Assembly: GCA_004322215.1 (NCBI GenBank)
Contig: SCSM01000039.1
Coordinates: 1-64,000 of the forward strand
Source: Bacteroidota bacterium
Lineage (GTDB): Bacteria; Bacteroidota; Ignavibacteria; Kapaibacteriales; UBA2268
Length of the DNA: 64,000 nucleotides
Direction of reading: 5' to 3'
Both the position numbers and the translations under genes were made by a program. The notes beneath the pieces are model-generated. The model had not been told where the DNA came from. It was given only the letters and a program-made list of their open reading frames with translations, and ran no database searches. Shown here in pieces: positions 1-8,979 of this stretch; the stretch's first letter is position 1; every line of letters starts with the position of its first letter.

Positions 1-2297
1 AGAATGGAAAATATTTCAATTCTACTTATTAGGATGTTTGAATTTATATACAAATAATCTGTAGCTGGATTTGGCATCAGGAATATTTGTTCAGTATCTA
101 TAAATGTATTATCTTCAATATCTGTTAATATGGTTTTGTTTGTCAGCAAGCCGATGTCTGTACCAAGGTGGAGGTAATTGTTTGCATCAATTGTGAAGTC
201 GTGTATTTGGATATTAAGATACTCTCTTCCGTTTATTTGTAAATTGTATGGTTCGAACTTGCCTTTACCGATATAGCGGTACATATATCCTGTATAATCA
301 CAAGCCCAAATCCTACCATCGAGAAGTTTTTTGTGGGTAATGTACCAGCCGATAATTCCACACTCCGATTTTGGAATGCTGTCCCATTTTTCAGTTGCTA
401 TGTCAAAAAAGTAGTAATGGTCATGTGTATAGTAATCTGCAAGAAGTTCATTCGATGCTATATCAAAAAATAATGTTCTAACAATTACTTTGTTTACAGA
501 ATCATACATTGGTATATCATAAATTTTGCTATCAGGAGGATTAAATTTAATAAGAGATTCAGAAGTATAAATCCAGACATTTAAATTGTTATCAATAGCA
601 ACAGCTTTGGGGGCTGTGTCATGTTGGACTAAATAAAAACCACCAATTCTTTCATAATAATAATCCGGCATGCACGAATTGTTTTTATCGTAAGTTGTTA
701 ATACTTTTGTCGTTGTATTATAAATTGACAGGAATGAATTAAGTGAATCAGAATCTTTAGTAATTTCATAATGTCCTAAGGAAACCAGGTATTCATTATA
801 AGAATCGAAGTCTTCAATATATGTATCATGTTTATCCATAAATCCCATGTCAATATTTATAAATTCATCATTTTCCCATGTGGTCAAGTAAGGGCAAAAA
901 GTTGTATTATCTACCCTACGATTATTAAAATATACTTTACCGTCCATAGTTGGTTTTATTAAGTAAGAATCAGATACTAAAGATGGTTGTAGATACTCAG
1001 AATCTGTTTCGCATTGTAACGGTTCTAAATATGAATTTCTTCCTTTAAATATACCTTTCCCATTTTTTTTAATCCCCAATTTAGTTATTGCAGAATATGG
1101 GAATCCGGTATATTCGGGTATAATTGAACTACGGTCATCAAGACAGAAAATAGTACCTTTTCCGATACTGCCAGTACTGCTTGAATTATTCGTTATTTTG
1201 ACATATTTTTTGCCATTAACAAGTATTGGGGCAGAGTAGTAAACACTATCCGGTATCCCGAAGTCATCAGTTGTAAATTTAATCCAGCCTGTATCATTTT
1301 TAAAGTAAAAAAAATTGCCAGAAAAGGCAACAATAGTACCATCCTCGAGAATTGTTAAATAATAAATTAAAGTGTCATCTGCATTTTTCAGGTGTTCAGT
1401 TACAATTCCTGTATTGACGTTATAACTCATTGGGTGTGCAATCGTATTTTTTTCATTTACTGCAGTACACCAAATATTACCTTCTTTGTCTGATATTAGA
1501 CCTTGTGATTTAATGGGTGCTAATGAGTTAATTTCAAATATATAAGACATAGTCCAGGAAGAATCATGATAGACATAAATCCCGATTGGATTCTTAAGGA
1601 AAACATCATCGCCGGCACTTGCCAATGAAACGGTATTTCCATAATTAAGCATATCATAATATGGAAATTCTTCTTTTGTTTGAAATAATTTGACAATACC
1701 CGTATCAGCTATTATAGCGATTTTTATTCTTTCATTGTATGTAGAAGAAAAATAATATACAGTGCTGGTTTTTGTATTGTCATTAAATAAAGCCCAGCAG
1801 CGGTTATTGTGAAAAAACAATTTTGCAATATCGAATTTGTAATTTATGGAGTTACTCAAATCATAAGTTTTCCATACTTCGTTGCTATATTTATGTACCT
1901 TGTGTGATGAAAATGTCCAGATGTTTCCGCTTGAGTCTTTGTATAGGTCTCTTGCGTCATTGTCAGGATAGCTTGTGCATATAGGCTTGTCTTTTGTTAT
2001 TATGCCATTTTCAATTACAGCCAGGCCTCCGTTTGTACTGACAAGTATTGTGTTGTCGGGCATCGGTAAAAGTGTATTAATGTAATTTCCCGGCAAATCT
2101 GAATTAAGAGAAGTTGAATTGACACTGTCTTTAGTATTCAAATCATAAACAGTCATTCCGTTGTTTCTGCCGATATACATTTTATTGCCGTCACTGGCAA
2201 ATTGCCTGATGTTTTCATAATTGGTTCTGAGTTCCCACTCTGAAAGAGCAATGTTAGTAAGTAAGATTATAAAGAATATCCTGATGAAAGTTTTCAT
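1..2297 (-). CDS. Secreted two-component-regulator-propeller-like protein, probable T9SS cargo (3' end outside window)
   Basis: The reading frame is open from an ATG at 2297 down to the window edge, about 765 codons without a stop. The N-terminus is a signal peptide (MKTFIRIFFIILLTNIALS). The body carries propeller-like segments such as 'DLYKDSSGNIWTFSS' and 'LISDKEGNIWCTA', typical of extracellular beta-propellers. At the window edge it reaches 'MPNPATDYLYI', the start of a T9SS sorting domain, so only a few dozen residues are missing. It is a close paralogue of the next gene upstream (2344-4755), colinear along its whole length and 46 bp away, which points to tandem duplication. Its function is unknown; a cell-surface or secreted role is inferred from the signal peptide and sorting domain. 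Confidence 0.85.
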   Translation of the reverse strand, partial: MKTFIRIFFIILLTNIALSEWELRTNYENIRQFASDGNKMYIGRNNGMTVYDLNTKDSVNSTSLNSDLPGNYINTLLPMPDNTILVSTNGGLAVIENGIITKDKPICTSYPDNDARDLYKDSSGNIWTFSSHKVHKYSNEVWKTYDLSNSINYKFDIAKLFFHNNRCWALFNDNTKTSTVYYFSSTYNERIKIAIIADTGIVKLFQTKEEFPYYDMLNYGNTVSLASAGDDVFLKNPIGIYVYHDSSWTMSYIFEINSLAPIKSQGLISDKEGNIWCTAVNEKNTIAHPMSYNVNTGIVTEHLKNADDTLIYYLTILEDGTIVAFSGNFFYFKNDTGWIKFTTDDFGIPDSVYYSAPILVNGKKYVKITNNSSSTGSIGKGTIFCLDDRSSIIPEYTGFPYSAITKLGIKKNGKGIFKGRNSYLEPLQCETDSEYLQPSLVSDSYLIKPTMDGKVYFNNRRVDNTTFCPYLTTWENDEFINIDMGFMDKHDTYIEDFDSYNEYLVSLGHYEITKDSDSLNSFLSIYNTTTKVLTTYDKNNSCMPDYYYERIGGFYLVQHDTAPKAVAIDNNLNVWIYTSESLIKFNPPDSKIYDIPMYDSVNKVIVRTLFFDIASNELLADYYTHDHYYFFDIATEKWDSIPKSECGIIGWYITHKKLLDGRIWACDYTGYMYRYIGKGKFEPYNLQINGREYLNIQIHDFTIDANNYLHLGTDIGLLTNKTILTDIEDNTFIDTEQIFLMPNPATDYLYINSNILISRIEIFSI

Positions 2298-2343
2298 TGT
2301 TGTTCCTTTCAAATATTTAATTTATGTTATAGTTTATAATTTC

Positions 2344-4755
2344 CTACACCTTCACAAACTTATATATTTTGTTCCCAGCTTTCAGGAAATACACACCTGC
2401 ATTCAGTCCGCTGACATCAATCCTGTCTTTGTATTCTGATTCGAGAATTTTATTCCCAAGGATAGAATATATTTCAATGTGTTTGTTATTCATACTTTCC
2501 GGAAAATTAATCCTAATGAAATCAGTTGTAGGATTTGGCATCAGGACTATGTTTTCTGTTTCCATTGTTCCATCGTCTTCAACACCAGTCAAAATAGTTT
2601 TGTTTGTCAGCAAGCCGATGTCGGTGCCGAGATGAAGATAGTTGTTTACATCAATGGAAAAGTCATTGATACGAAATCCAAGGTTTGGTTTGCCGTTTAC
2701 ATGCAAATTGTATTGAGTGAAATGACCTTTACCTGCATATTTATATAAATAACCTAAGTCATCGCAAGCCCAGACATTGTTATCGAGTAGTTTTTTGTGA
2801 GCAACATAGTTACCAATGAAACTTGCATCGGTTATAGAAATGCTATCCCATTTTTCGGTTGCAATGTCGAAGAAGAAATAACTTTTACTGTAACTATTAT
2901 ATCCTAAAAGTTCATTATTATTATTGTCAAAATATATTGTACGAACAAAGATTTTATTGGTTGTATTATTACTGTCCATTGGTAAGTCATGAATTTTAAA
3001 TTCATTGATACTAAATTTGATCAAAGATTGAGAAGTAAAAATCCATACATTCATGTCATTATCAACTGTAACAGAAGTTGGTAATGTATCCATCGGGTAT
3101 AAATAAATACCGTTTCTAATGTAATAATAATCGGGCAAACATGAATTTGATTTATCGAATTTCTGCAGTTCACCGGTAGAAGTATTGTATATCGAGAGAA
3201 ATGAATTGAGTGAATCTTTACCATATTCATAATTACCCAGAGCTATTAATAAATTATTATATATATCAAAATCTTCCACAACAGGTCCGCTTTCATCGGA
3301 AAATCCCATATCAATTTTAATTAAACTATCGCCTTCCCAAGTAGTGAGATAAGGCCTGTCTCCCAAATTTTGTTTCCTTTTTTGACCAGTAAAATAAACA
3401 AATCCATCATTACTTGGTTTTACTATAATATTTCCTGTAGCATTATCAAGTTCAATAAAAGTTGAATCAGACTCATAATACAGGTTCTCATATTTGCTTT
3501 TCCTGCCTTTGAAAATCCCTTTTCCATCTTTCTTAATTCCAAATTGAGTAATCGCATAATAAGGAGTGTTTGATTTTATTGGTTGTATAATATTTTCATC
3601 ATCAAGACAATAAAGTGAACCCGGAATAAAGCTACTATTGTAAGAATATGTTATTCTTACATATCTTTTACCATCGGCAAGTCTTGGTGCGGAGAAATAA
3701 ACACTGTCCGGAATTCCGAAATCTTGAGGAGTATTTTTAATCCAGCCTGTATCATTCCTGAAGTAAAAAAATTTGCTTGAATAAGCTACTATTGTTCCAT
3801 CATCAAGTATGCTTAATATATATATGAATTTATCCTCAGAATCTTTCAGATGTTCTGTTACAATCCCGGTTTTTATATTATAGCATATAGGATGAGCAAT
3901 TGTATGATCATAATTAGAAGCTGTACACCATATATTTCCTTCTTTGTCAGTGATTAATGGTTGTGATTCGACAGGTGTTAACGAGTTAATTTCAAATGTA
4001 TATGACATTGTCCATGAGGAATCATGATAGACATAAACTCCGTTTACGTTTTTTAAGAATACATCTTTAATGGTACTTGCTAATGAAACAAAAGCGCCAT
4101 AATTAAACATATCATAATAAGGAAATTCTTCTTTTGTTTGAAATGTTCTAACGATACCGGTATCAGATATGATTGATATTTTTATATATTCATTTATTTT
4201 CTCAGAGAAATAATATTTTGTATCTGTTTTAGTATTATCATTAAACAATGCCCAGATTTTGTCACCAAATATATATAGTTTTTCCAAATCGAATGCGTAT
4301 TTTACAGAATCGCTCAAGTCATAAGATTTCCATACTCCATTACTGTACTTATGAACTTTGTGTGATGAGAATGTCCAGATGGCGCCACTTGAATCTTTGT
4401 ATAAATCTCTTGCATCATTATCTGGATAGCTCGAGCATATTGGTTTGTCTTTTGTGATTGTTCCATTCTCGATTACAGCTAAGCCACCGTTTGTGCTGAC
4501 AAGAATTGTATTGTCGGGCATTGGCATAAAAGAATTGATGTAATTTCCCGGAAGGTCAGAATTAAGAGAATTTTTATAGACACTGTCTTTTGTGTTCAAA
4601 TCATAAATGGTCATGCCGTTATTTCTGCCGATGTACATTTTATTACCATCACTGGCAAATTGCCTTACGAATTCGTAATTGGTTCTAATTTCCCATTGTG
4701 GTATAGCAACATAAGTAATAAAAAAAACGAAGAGAATTTTAATGCTCGTCCTCAT
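2344..4755 (-). CDS. Secreted propeller-repeat protein with T9SS C-terminal domain
   Basis: This 803-residue protein starts with a hydrophobic signal (MRTSIKILFVFFITYVAIP). It then has a long region of propeller-like repeats ('RDLYKDSSGAIWTFSS', 'LITDKEGNIWCTAS', 'VTVDNDMNVWIFTS', 'FSIDVNNYLHLGTD'). The last roughly 75 residues form a T9SS sorting domain ('VLMPNPTTDFIRINF' ... 'LNAGVYFLKAGNKIYKFVKV'). No catalytic motif was seen. It is the tandem paralogue of the gene at 1-2297, with insertions, deletions and substitutions spread evenly along the protein. Expected location is the cell surface or outside the cell; function is unknown. Confidence 0.88.
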   Translation of the reverse strand: MRTSIKILFVFFITYVAIPQWEIRTNYEFVRQFASDGNKMYIGRNNGMTIYDLNTKDSVYKNSLNSDLPGNYINSFMPMPDNTILVSTNGGLAVIENGTITKDKPICSSYPDNDARDLYKDSSGAIWTFSSHKVHKYSNGVWKSYDLSDSVKYAFDLEKLYIFGDKIWALFNDNTKTDTKYYFSEKINEYIKISIISDTGIVRTFQTKEEFPYYDMFNYGAFVSLASTIKDVFLKNVNGVYVYHDSSWTMSYTFEINSLTPVESQPLITDKEGNIWCTASNYDHTIAHPICYNIKTGIVTEHLKDSEDKFIYILSILDDGTIVAYSSKFFYFRNDTGWIKNTPQDFGIPDSVYFSAPRLADGKRYVRITYSYNSSFIPGSLYCLDDENIIQPIKSNTPYYAITQFGIKKDGKGIFKGRKSKYENLYYESDSTFIELDNATGNIIVKPSNDGFVYFTGQKRKQNLGDRPYLTTWEGDSLIKIDMGFSDESGPVVEDFDIYNNLLIALGNYEYGKDSLNSFLSIYNTSTGELQKFDKSNSCLPDYYYIRNGIYLYPMDTLPTSVTVDNDMNVWIFTSQSLIKFSINEFKIHDLPMDSNNTTNKIFVRTIYFDNNNNELLGYNSYSKSYFFFDIATEKWDSISITDASFIGNYVAHKKLLDNNVWACDDLGYLYKYAGKGHFTQYNLHVNGKPNLGFRINDFSIDVNNYLHLGTDIGLLTNKTILTGVEDDGTMETENIVLMPNPTTDFIRINFPESMNNKHIEIYSILGNKILESEYKDRIDVSGLNAGVYFLKAGNKIYKFVKV

Positions 4756-4930
4756 AGCATAATTCCTTAATAAATTAGAAAATATATATTTATAATAATT
4801 AAATTCTAATTAAAATCATTCTTTTTGTCAACCCTATAGTAGCAATAACAAAAAAAATGGGAAAATGTTACAGTTGTGAGGGAATTTTTTTTAAAAAGAT
4901 AAAATCTACAGTTTGGGGAATAATAAAGTA

Positions 4931-4953
4931 GGGACAGAACAATGTTCTGTCCC
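4931..4953 (-). terminator. Palindrome GGGACAGAAC/GTTCTGTCCC, probable terminator or interspersed repeat
   Basis: Two perfect 10-base arms (GGGACAGAAC and GTTCTGTCCC) are separated by AAT. The palindrome lies 20 bp past the stop of the minus-strand lipoprotein gene at 4973, where a terminator would be expected. The T-run is weak on the reading strand. The outer arm GGGACAGA/TCTGTCCC recurs at 36997-37020 after another minus-strand gene, so it may be a repeated element used as a terminator. Confidence 0.6.
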
Positions 4954-4972
4954 TGCAAAATAAAATTTCAAT

Positions 4973-6601
4973 TTACGGTAAAATAATATCACCTAAATCT
5001 TTTGTCGAGCCAAGGTCGCCGCTTTCAGCGTCAATACTCTTACTTTGCTGGTTTTTCCCTGACAGATAAATTTTAAAAGATTTATTAGGTCTCACCCAAA
5101 GCGAAAATTTACCAAGTGAATCGGTTCTGTATTCCCTTCCCTGATTACTTCCACCTTCAGTAGAATAAACATTTATATTTGGAAGTGGAACCGAAAGAGA
5201 ATCAACCACTCTTCCTTTTACAATTGCACCACCTATGTCAATCTTGATGTCACCAAGGTCAAGTGTTTCCGGTGATGATGGAGTCGTTCTTTCAATGCTA
5301 ATCTTTCCGGAACTATCATAGGCGAAATAATTAATTTCGAATTTGTATTTTGTATTGAGTTTGCCGTAAAACAGGAAATTACCATCTTGTCCGGTTAGAA
5401 CATAAGCAAGCGATTTTCCAGTCGAATCGAGTTGTCTTACATTCATATTAGACACCGGTAAATCACCATTGTCAATCACTCTGCCAATAATAATGCAAAT
5501 GTTTGTCGAATCAATTGTTATAACAAAATCTCCAATTTCCGAGGTTTCACCGGTAGGCGGAGTTGCTATGTTTTGAGTTGCACTCGAAAATATATGGATT
5601 GAAGCCCACACTTTTGCATTTGAAGCCGATTTGACAGCCAACTTGAAGTATCCTTCTTCATCGGTATTTACTCTGGATGAGCCGGTATAATCAATCCCTT
5701 CGGAAAAAACCGATGCAAAGAAAATCGGATTTCCGCTTTGGTCAACTACTCTGCCGTGCAGATATGAAGTTTGAGTCGGCTGGTCGCAATTCCAGTTGCT
5801 GAAGTGGCTGACAGAGCCAACGTAATTATTCCCTACTTTTGATGCAGTACCCTGCTCGCGCCATTTACCTGCCGTCTCATCATAATACCACAGGGGGATT
5901 GTGGCAGGAGCAGTTGCTGACTGTTTTGTTGAAATAGGTAATGTAATTGTAGCGGTTTTTCCCGCTGCAAGATTCAATTTTTCCGAACCATTCATAATCT
6001 CTACCTGAATAAAACCGTAGGATTCTATTTGTGTCTCGGAATTGTCGGTTCTGACACCTTTGAATTCACCGGGGAAACAGCCATAAAAAGCACTGTTTGC
6101 CGGGTCGAAAAATGTTGCTTTAACAAGTGCAGCACCATTGAAGGAATTTCCTTTGCTGTCAATGAACGAATTAGCCGGAAATTCAACTTTTGCACCACTG
6201 AAAAGAACTGCACCACCTGAAGAACCTATAGTCTGAGTTGTACCGACAAGAAGCATCGAGGCATCAACTACTGTGGTTCTATCTGGCAGGACTGTTACAA
6301 CTTTTTGTGTGGAGGCATAATTGTCGCTTGTGAAATTAACGAGCACACGTTCACCGGCAGGGGCGTTCCTGAGAAAGAACCTACCTTTGTCATCGGTGTA
6401 TGTAACCAGTTCACCAATGCTGACTTTACTTCCGTGTAATGCCGTATTGTTTGTGGTAGTAACGGTACCCATAACATCACCCTTTTGTCCCGAGTATGGA
6501 TTGACCGGTGATTCTTCTTTTACACATGAAAAAAGTATAAAAAGAGAAATAAAAAATAAAGGTAATAAAAGCTGTTTGAAAGCACGTAAAATTTTATTCA
6601 T
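4973..6601 (-). CDS. Lipoprotein with carboxypeptidase-regulatory-like (CarboxypepD_reg) repeats
   Basis: The start is set at the ATG at 6601, not the ATG 45 bp upstream, because AGGGAG sits just before it and it gives a clean lipoprotein signal (MNKILRAFKQLLLPLFFISLFILFSC, acylated Cys). The mature protein opens with a carboxypeptidase-regulatory beta-sandwich ('GDVMGTVTTTNNTALHGSKV'). A ZU5-like segment follows ('SSGGAVLFSGAKVEFPANSF'), then about three more regulatory-like domains, each ending in a 'D..G.F.L' strand ('TDEEGYFKLAV', 'TGQDGNFLFYG', 'TDSLGKFSLWV'). This architecture is common in surface or periplasmic lipoproteins of Bacteroidota and relatives. No enzyme domain is present; a structural or binding role is likely. 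Confidence 0.82.
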   Translation of the reverse strand: MNKILRAFKQLLLPLFFISLFILFSCVKEESPVNPYSGQKGDVMGTVTTTNNTALHGSKVSIGELVTYTDDKGRFFLRNAPAGERVLVNFTSDNYASTQKVVTVLPDRTTVVDASMLLVGTTQTIGSSGGAVLFSGAKVEFPANSFIDSKGNSFNGAALVKATFFDPANSAFYGCFPGEFKGVRTDNSETQIESYGFIQVEIMNGSEKLNLAAGKTATITLPISTKQSATAPATIPLWYYDETAGKWREQGTASKVGNNYVGSVSHFSNWNCDQPTQTSYLHGRVVDQSGNPIFFASVFSEGIDYTGSSRVNTDEEGYFKLAVKSASNAKVWASIHIFSSATQNIATPPTGETSEIGDFVITIDSTNICIIIGRVIDNGDLPVSNMNVRQLDSTGKSLAYVLTGQDGNFLFYGKLNTKYKFEINYFAYDSSGKISIERTTPSSPETLDLGDIKIDIGGAIVKGRVVDSLSVPLPNINVYSTEGGSNQGREYRTDSLGKFSLWVRPNKSFKIYLSGKNQQSKSIDAESGDLGSTKDLGDIILP

Positions 6602-6747
6602 ATACAAACTCCCTGAAAAAATGGATAGACATTTTATATATAACACAAAAAAAGGGAAAATGTTACAGAATAAAAAAAATTTATTTCAGGTATTTTTTAT
6701 TTTAGCCAATTAAGGGTTTTAAATAATAACTGTTTGAGAAAGCTCGT

Positions 6748-7938
6748 TTATTCGATAAAACAAGTCGGGTCTTCGGCAAAACAATCACCGTTTGTTGCCC
6801 AAGCTTTACCCCTACAGCCGCCGCATATCGAATTGTAACGGCATTTCCCGCATTTACCCGCCAAATTGTTCCTGTCTCTGAGTTTTTGGAAAATGTTGGA
6901 ATCTCTCCAGATAGTTTCAAAAGAAAGTTCACGAACATTTCCTGCAGAAACTTCGACAAAAGGACAGGGCCAAACATCTCCGTCAGGTTTAATATAAACA
7001 AGCCCTATTCCGGCGGTGCATCCGTGAAAGAATTTTTTTGCGAGCCGGATATGATAATTTTCAGTCTTTCCTTTCCGAATTAGCAAATTTGGCCAAAATT
7101 GAGGGGATGCTACCGGTTCCAGAATCGGGATAATTTCTTTTTGCCAATTTATCAGGTTATTCATAAGTGATTTATTCTTTTCGCTCGAAATAGCTTTATC
7201 CCCGATGTCGCTTGCCCTTCCGACAGAGACTAACTGATAGTTTAGAACTATAGCGGCATTCATTTCATCGGCAAATAGAAGGATATTATGAATATCGTCA
7301 ATATTATAATCCATTGCAGTGATATTAATCTGAAGGACTATATTATTTTCCCTGCAAGCCCGGATGCCTCTAACAGCCAACTCAAAAGCATCTTTTCTTT
7401 GCCTTATATGATTATGTATAGAAGAATTTGTATGGTCAATGCTAATAGCTAATCCCCGAACACCAAGTTTCTTTAATTCCTTTGCCATTTGGTTATCAAT
7501 ATTGATAGCATTGGTAGCTATAACATTTCTAAAACCTATTTTTTTGCTATGGGCGAGCAGGTCGAAAATATCTTTTCTGACAAGGGGCTCACCGCCGGTA
7601 AAAACGAGCATTCTGAACTCATTACATAATGCAATTTGTTCAATAAGTCTAAAGCCTTCTGTGGTTGTTAATTCATCCGGTTGGGGCTTACCACCGCTTG
7701 TATGGCAATGAATACAATGTTCGTTGCAGCCAGAAGTTATTTCCCATACGGGATGATTTGGAAATCCGATGCAACCCATTCCAATAGCTCCCGCTGAAAC
7801 AGGAAGAGTATTGAAACCATGCCTGAGAAGCCAATGGAATGACTTTGACCAACCGATTAAACTTGAATAAACGAACAACGAAGCTGCCTGCCTGAGTAAT
7901 AAAGCCGGCGGATTCCAGAAATTTTTTATTTTAGTCAT
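6748..7938 (-). CDS. Radical SAM/SPASM domain protein
   Basis: This 396-residue protein has the radical-SAM CxxxCxxC cluster motif at residues 71-78 (C71, C75, C78) in 'SGCNEHCIHCHT'. The SAM-binding 'FTGGEP' and a TIM-barrel core follow. The C-terminus holds a Cys-rich SPASM segment ('CGKCRYNSICGGCRGKAW' and further Cys), expected to bind auxiliary Fe-S clusters. The closest broad family resemblance is to PqqE/NirJ/AhbD-like SPASM proteins. An N-terminal extension of about 60 residues precedes the core. Its start overlaps the end of the UbiA-type gene by 8 bp, so the two are probably translationally coupled. Substrate is unknown: no precursor-peptide gene is visible next to it, and a small-molecule (quinone, lipid or tetrapyrrole) role is possible. 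Confidence 0.85.
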   Translation of the reverse strand: MTKIKNFWNPPALLLRQAASLFVYSSLIGWSKSFHWLLRHGFNTLPVSAGAIGMGCIGFPNHPVWEITSGCNEHCIHCHTSGGKPQPDELTTTEGFRLIEQIALCNEFRMLVFTGGEPLVRKDIFDLLAHSKKIGFRNVIATNAINIDNQMAKELKKLGVRGLAISIDHTNSSIHNHIRQRKDAFELAVRGIRACRENNIVLQINITAMDYNIDDIHNILLFADEMNAAIVLNYQLVSVGRASDIGDKAISSEKNKSLMNNLINWQKEIIPILEPVASPQFWPNLLIRKGKTENYHIRLAKKFFHGCTAGIGLVYIKPDGDVWPCPFVEVSAGNVRELSFETIWRDSNIFQKLRDRNNLAGKCGKCRYNSICGGCRGKAWATNGDCFAEDPTCFIE

Positions 7939-8866
7939 TAAACGATGAAATTATCAAAATTATATTGGTGGAAAGATTTAGTAAAATAGTTAAAGCACAG
8001 ACAGGTTCGAGCGTCTTTGGCTTTTTATGAAATCCGAGAACAATAAACAAAGCAAGTATCATACTCAATAAAACCGGAAAGTAAAGCGGCATGTTTTTTT
8101 TAACAAGGTTATTTAATAATATATAAAAAATGCTGATAATAAAAAGTATATTGCCGATGATATAAATAAGGGCGCTTTTATTTATTCCTAATCTAACTAC
8201 TAAATTAGCTTTTCGTGTTTCCATGTCGGCTTTATTATCCGGAAATTCATTTATAAATATAACAAGAAATATTGAAATTGCTATCGGGGATGCAATTATA
8301 AACAAAACAGGGTTAAATGAATTTGTCTGTATATAGTACGAGACAAAGACAGGCAGGTATCCATAAGACAAGCCAATTAATAATTCACCGATACCTCTCT
8401 TCACCCATCTCATCGGGGGAACCGAATAAAAGTATCCTGCAAGAAGGCCAAAAGCGCCTAATGGTATTGTCCAGTATCCTGTTTTGAAATAAAATTGAAT
8501 AAAAATGCCCAGTATGATTGCTAATATTGCAGATATATTTGCCGCTTTTAAAACGTTAGAGGGATTAATTATACCTTTTTGTAAGGTTTTTGAACCTCCT
8601 GCAAAATTACTCTTCCAATATTTACTCGATAGTATGTCTTCTTTTTGGTCAAAATATTCGCCTGCATAGTAAGTTGCAAGCATTATCAAAATCACTGCTA
8701 ATATTGCGGCAGAAGCTAATTCCCAATTGATTATCGAAGCTGATTGTCTCGCCCAAATGGTACCAACAATCATTGGCGCAATTCCAACTAAATGAAAAGG
8801 TATCCTTGATAATTCTGCCCACCCCTTAATATTTAATACCAAATTATTCTGTACTAAATTCTGCAT
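7931..8866 (-). CDS. UbiA-family prenyltransferase (MenA-like)
   Basis: This 311-residue polytopic membrane protein has about eight to nine hydrophobic segments. Two Asp-rich motifs expected to bind Mg-prenyl-diphosphate are visible: 'EYFDQKED' in the first half and 'PDNKADMETRKANLVVRLG' in the second. The latter resembles the MenA-type 'RD...D...GK.TLAVRLG' signature. The family transfers isoprenoid chains to aromatic acceptors, for example 1,4-dihydroxy-2-naphthoate in menaquinone synthesis. Only one prenyltransferase is in view and no other men genes, so the acceptor cannot be fixed. The 8-bp overlap with the radical-SAM gene suggests a shared two-step pathway. Confidence 0.85.
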   Translation of the reverse strand: MQNLVQNNLVLNIKGWAELSRIPFHLVGIAPMIVGTIWARQSASIINWELASAAILAVILIMLATYYAGEYFDQKEDILSSKYWKSNFAGGSKTLQKGIINPSNVLKAANISAILAIILGIFIQFYFKTGYWTIPLGAFGLLAGYFYSVPPMRWVKRGIGELLIGLSYGYLPVFVSYYIQTNSFNPVLFIIASPIAISIFLVIFINEFPDNKADMETRKANLVVRLGINKSALIYIIGNILFIISIFYILLNNLVKKNMPLYFPVLLSMILALFIVLGFHKKPKTLEPVCALTILLNLSTNIILIISSFND

Positions 8867-8979
8867 ATTTTTTTTACACTAAAGTTTTATAAAACAATAG
8901 CAAAATTACAAAATTTCACGTATTTTCATTCGTGATAATCCATAAGCAGTAACGATATATAGATATTAGCCATTGCTAA

